A stretch of 64,000 nucleotides of DNA from the NCBI GenBank assembly GCA_050261515.1, contig JBLNDJ010000048.1:186001-250000 (forward strand). Reading direction: 5' to 3'. The DNA is from JBLNDJ01 sp050261515. GTDB lineage: Bacteria > Acidobacteriota > Terriglobia > Bryobacterales > Bryobacteraceae. How positions within the stretch are numbered: position 1 is the first letter of the stretch; each line of letters starts with the position of its first letter. This document shows positions 61,313 to 64,000 of the stretch, piece after piece. A program made the translations under genes and the position numbers. The notes under the pieces were generated by a model. It was not told the origin of the DNA, did not search any database, and saw only the letters and a list, made by a program, of their open reading frames with translations.

Positions 61313-61795
61313 ATGGAACTCAAGTCGATCCGGCTCGAAGTCCCGGACGGCGGCAACATCGTCGTCGGGCAAACCCACTTCATCAAGACCGTCGAGGACA
61401 TCTACGAAGCCATCGTAAACACGGTTCCGCAAATGAAATTCGGCATCGCGTTCAACGAGGCCTCGGGCGCCTGCCTCACGCGAGTGGACGGAAACGACGA
61501 CGAGTTGCAATCCCTCGCCGCGCGCAACGCCACCGCGCTCGCCGCGGGCCACATCTTCGTGGTCGTCATGCGCGACGGCTACCCGATCAACGTGCTCGGC
61601 CGCATCAAAGACGTCCCCGAGGTCTGCTCGATCTTCTGCGCCACGGCCAACCCGCTCGAGGTGATCGTGGCTGAAACCGAACAGGGCCGCGGCGTCCTCG
61701 GCGTCATCGACGGCGCGCCTCCGAAGGGCGTCGAAAAGGAGGCGGACGCCGCCTGGCGCCGCGATCTTCTGCGCAAGATCGGGTACAAACGGTAA
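61313..61795 (+). CDS. Adenosine-specific kinase
   Basis: Protein of 160 residues of the small Adenosine_kin (DUF355) family, best known in archaea and thermophiles and scattered in bacteria. It starts MELKSIRLEVPDGGNIVVGQTHFIKTVEDIYEAI and holds KFGIAFNEASGACLTRVDGND, HIFVVVMRDGYPINVLGRIKDVPEVCSIFCATANPLEVIVAET and GRGVLGVIDGAPPKGVE. The structure-based family name implies adenosine binding; activity was inferred for archaeal members. The start at 61313 is chosen because residues upstream in frame belong to the preceding gene. It lies 5 nt before the sulfhydrylase gene. Confidence 0.9.
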   Translation: MELKSIRLEVPDGGNIVVGQTHFIKTVEDIYEAIVNTVPQMKFGIAFNEASGACLTRVDGNDDELQSLAARNATALAAGHIFVVVMRDGYPINVLGRIKDVPEVCSIFCATANPLEVIVAETEQGRGVLGVIDGAPPKGVEKEADAAWRRDLLRKIGYKR

Positions 61796-61800
61796 TCGAC

Positions 61801-63096
61801 ATGCCAGACCAACCGGAACGAGTATTCGGATTCAACACACGCGCGCTGCACGCCGGCTATCCACCGGACCCTACGACGGGCGCGCGCGCCGTCCCCATCT
61901 ACCAGACGACTTCGTACGTGTTCGAAGACAGCGACCACGCCGCGGCCCTGTTCGCTTTACAGAAGCCCGGCAACATCTACACGCGCATCATGAACCCGAC
62001 CACCGCGGTTCTCGAAGAGCGCGTGGCGTCGCTTGAAAACGGCGCGGCGGCCGTGGCCACCGCCAGCGGACAAGCCGCGCAGTTCCTCGCCATTTCGAGC
62101 CTGATGGAAGCCGGCGACCACATGGTCTCCGCCTCCACGCTCTACGGCGGCACCTACACGCAATTCGATGTCAGCTTCCGCAGGATGGGCCTGGAAGCCA
62201 CTTTTGTCGAGCCCGACGACCCGGAGAACTTCCGCAAGGCCATTACGCCGAAGACGAAGTGCCTCTACGGAGAGACGATTTCGAACCCGCGCGGCAACGT
62301 GCTCGACATCGAAGCCGTCGCCAAGATCGCGCACGAACACAACATCCCGCTCATCATCGACAACACGTTTGCGTCACCCTATCTCTGCCGTCCGATCGAT
62401 TACGGCGCGGACATCGTCTTGCACTCGCTCACGAAGTTCATGGGCGGCCACGGCACCAGCATCGGCGGCATCATCGTCGATGCCGGTAAATTCCCGTGGG
62501 AGAAGGGCGCCTTCCCGCAGCTCACCGAACCTTCGCCCGCCTACCATGGCATGGATTTCTCGGAGACCTTCGGCAACCTCGCGTTCATTGTCCGAACGCG
62601 CGTCGAGGGCCTGCGCGACATGGGCCCGTGCATCAGCCCGTTCAACGCGTTCCTGATCCTGCAAGGCGTCGAAACCCTCGGGCTGCGCATGGACCGCCAC
62701 GTCTCGAACGCGCTCGCCGCCGCGCAGTTCCTCGAAGGCCACAAGCACGTCGCCTGGGTGAAGTACCCCGGCCTGCCCTCGAACCCTTACTACAAGCTCG
62801 CGCAGAAATACCTGCCCAAGGGCGCCGGGGCAATCTTCTCGTTCGGCATCCGGGGCGGCTACGAAGCAGGACGCAAGTTCATCGACAACGTGAAGCTGTT
62901 CTCGCACCTCGCCAATGTCGGCGACGCGCGCAGCCTCGTCATCCATCCGGCCTCGACCACGCACCAGCAGTTGAGGGCCGCCGAGCAGGAAGCCGCGGGC
63001 GTCACGCCGGAGCTGATCCGCCTCTCGATCGGCCTCGAAGACGCCGGCGACATTCTCTGGGATCTCGCCCAAGCGCTGGAGGCGTCCCAGAAATAG
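61801..63096 (+). CDS. metY: O-acetylhomoserine aminocarboxypropyltransferase (sulfhydrylase)
   Basis: PLP enzyme of 431 residues that makes homocysteine (or cysteine) from O-acetylhomoserine (or O-acetylserine) and sulfide. It has the Cys/Met metabolism PLP signature: RALHAGYPPDPTTGARAVPIYQTTSYVF, IYTRIMNPTTAVLEERVASLENGAAAVATASGQAAQ, NPRGNVLDIEAVAKIAHEHNIPLIIDNTFASP and the PLP-lysine in HSLTKFMGGHGTS. The length (about 430) and the extra loop after the lysine, GIIVDAGKFPWE, favour MetY over MetB or MetC. No SAM riboswitch fits in the 5-nt gap upstream. Confidence 0.95.
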   Translation: MPDQPERVFGFNTRALHAGYPPDPTTGARAVPIYQTTSYVFEDSDHAAALFALQKPGNIYTRIMNPTTAVLEERVASLENGAAAVATASGQAAQFLAISSLMEAGDHMVSASTLYGGTYTQFDVSFRRMGLEATFVEPDDPENFRKAITPKTKCLYGETISNPRGNVLDIEAVAKIAHEHNIPLIIDNTFASPYLCRPIDYGADIVLHSLTKFMGGHGTSIGGIIVDAGKFPWEKGAFPQLTEPSPAYHGMDFSETFGNLAFIVRTRVEGLRDMGPCISPFNAFLILQGVETLGLRMDRHVSNALAAAQFLEGHKHVAWVKYPGLPSNPYYKLAQKYLPKGAGAIFSFGIRGGYEAGRKFIDNVKLFSHLANVGDARSLVIHPASTTHQQLRAAEQEAAGVTPELIRLSIGLEDAGDILWDLAQALEASQK

Positions 63097-63097
63097 G

Positions 63098-64000
63098 ATG
63101 CGCCTCGCGCTGCTGTGCCTGCTCGCGCTCGGCGCCGCCTGCGCCCAGGACGCCGACCGCGACGGCCTCGCCGACGCGCTCGAGCAGGAACTGCTCGCGA
63201 AGTTCGCCCCGAGCTTCCACATCGGCCCATCGGATTGCGACGTCGCGCCCGCCGAGTTCGAGCCGGGCGCGCTCCAGCCGAAGGTGAAGGCCCGCAACGG
63301 AACCATCTACGGGCAGGCGTTTTCCACCGGACCCGGCGCGATCGAGCTCCACTACTACCACCTCTGGGGTGCGGACTGCGGCCTCACCGCGCACCCGCTC
63401 GACGCCGAATCCGTCGCCGCGCTCCTGCGCAACCAGGACGGTGTCTGGCGCGCGGCATTCTGGTACGCCGCCGCGCACGAGAACACGCTCTGCGACCGCA
63501 GCAACGGCGCCGCCGCGCACGTCCTGGGAGCCGTGGACCGCGGGCCGGACGTCTGGATCTCGCGCAACAAGCACGCCTCCTACCTCGCGCCGAATCTCTG
63601 CACGGGCGGCTGCGGCCAGGAAACCTGCGACGCCGCCGCGCCGCCGCTGCGCATCGCACAAATCGTCAACCTGGGAGAGATGGGCGCGCCGATGAACGGA
63701 GCCGACTGGCTCGCCTCCGCCGCCTGGCCGCTCGCCTCGAAGATGACGCCGCGTTTCACTCCCGCGCTGCTCGCGCGCATGCCCGAAGGAGACGCGCCCG
63801 AGGCCGTCCCCGCCCGCACCGTCGCCCGCGGCACGCACGGAACGCTCAAGGTCGCCGCCCGCACCTATGGATCGCTGGTCGCGGCCGACCAGAGCACGGG
63901 GAACGCCCTCGACGCCGCCGACCGCCGCACGTCCAACGCCCTCGGAGCCGCCGCCGGCTCCGTCCGCCGGTCGCTCAAACGAACCTTCGAAGCCCTGCGC
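63098..64000 (+). CDS. Secreted Cys-containing protein, unknown (C-terminus outside window)
   Basis: Exported protein, 301 residues visible, cut by the right edge. A signal peptide (RLALLCLLALGAACAQ) is followed by DADRDGLADALEQELLAKF, a calcium-binding type DxDxDG segment seen in thrombospondin-3-like repeats. The core has LHYYHLWGADCGLTAHPLD, AAFWYAAAHENTLCDRSN, VWISRNKHASYL and LCTGGCGQETCD, with several cysteines likely in disulfides. The HYYHLW/WYAAAHE/KHASYL pattern resembles Vps62-like secreted proteins. The frame continues open to position 64000. It starts one base after the metY stop region and may be co-transcribed with it. Confidence 0.75.
   Translation, partial: MRLALLCLLALGAACAQDADRDGLADALEQELLAKFAPSFHIGPSDCDVAPAEFEPGALQPKVKARNGTIYGQAFSTGPGAIELHYYHLWGADCGLTAHPLDAESVAALLRNQDGVWRAAFWYAAAHENTLCDRSNGAAAHVLGAVDRGPDVWISRNKHASYLAPNLCTGGCGQETCDAAAPPLRIAQIVNLGEMGAPMNGADWLASAAWPLASKMTPRFTPALLARMPEGDAPEAVPARTVARGTHGTLKVAARTYGSLVAADQSTGNALDAADRRTSNALGAAAGSVRRSLKRTFEALR

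Overview
The window is GC-rich, gene-dense chromosomal DNA, most likely from an acidobacterium of the Bryobacterales/Solibacter type. This is inferred from a combination of features: a VWA protein of the acidobacterial VWFA-related type, an Oar-like TonB receptor with a carboxypeptidase-like N-terminal domain, several Tat-signalled Gfo/Idh/MocA and sugar-isomerase-like enzymes, a DUF362 protein, and a Gram-negative envelope gene set (BamA, TamB, RND pump) beside a c-di-AMP synthase. I see no prophage, insertion sequence, CRISPR array, rRNA or tRNA. The many long antisense ORFs are artefacts of high GC.

Layout. 1-2190: a CpxA/CpxR-like two-component pair (kinase cut by the window edge) divergent from a CpxP/Spy-like periplasmic protein with CpxR-type half-sites between them. 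2196-10137: an outer-membrane biogenesis operon, Omp85/BamA, SurA-like chaperone, TamB. 10422-15492: a sugar isomerase-like protein, then argF-argG-argH-argR with a near-perfect ARG box in front of argF. 15510-18334: a small Cys/His-rich exported protein and a TonB receptor, followed by a rearranged palindromic repeat. 18530-24523: DUF6528-like protein and amidase, divergent from moeA-moaC-mogA, a small Cys protein and the VWA protein. 24552-29326: MEMO-family protein, SDR, pterin carbinolamine dehydratase, a beta-lactamase-fold/NamZ fusion, and a tiny AT-hook-like protein whose promoter is flanked by two matching operators.

29541-40600: two amino-acid/solute transporters, a TPR protein, a glycosyltransferase-methyltransferase fusion, a Gfo/Idh-purC-cvpA operon, a membrane protein with its winged-helix regulator and a palindromic operator, an exported protein behind a perfect CpxR-type box, a phosphoglycolate phosphatase and a 58-residue zinc-ribbon protein. 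40605-49141: RND adaptor and pump, then cdaA-cdaR-glmM (c-di-AMP and cell wall precursor), and a DUF362 protein. 49146-56825: a compact minus-strand run with a secreted unknown protein, a GHMP kinase-uridylyltransferase fusion, a divergent GalU-like enzyme, an SDR and a Gfo/Idh oxidoreductase; it looks like an unassigned sugar activation pathway and is the best candidate here for an undescribed system. 56865-64000: RNase R, a POTRA-only Omp85 relative, a third Gfo/Idh enzyme, adenosine-specific kinase, O-acetylhomoserine sulfhydrylase and a truncated secreted protein.

Many genes are tightly joined by ATGA, GTGA or TGATG overlaps. Several operon-leading genes lack a Shine-Dalgarno sequence and have a TANNNT hexamer 5-8 nt before the start codon, which suggests leaderless transcripts.
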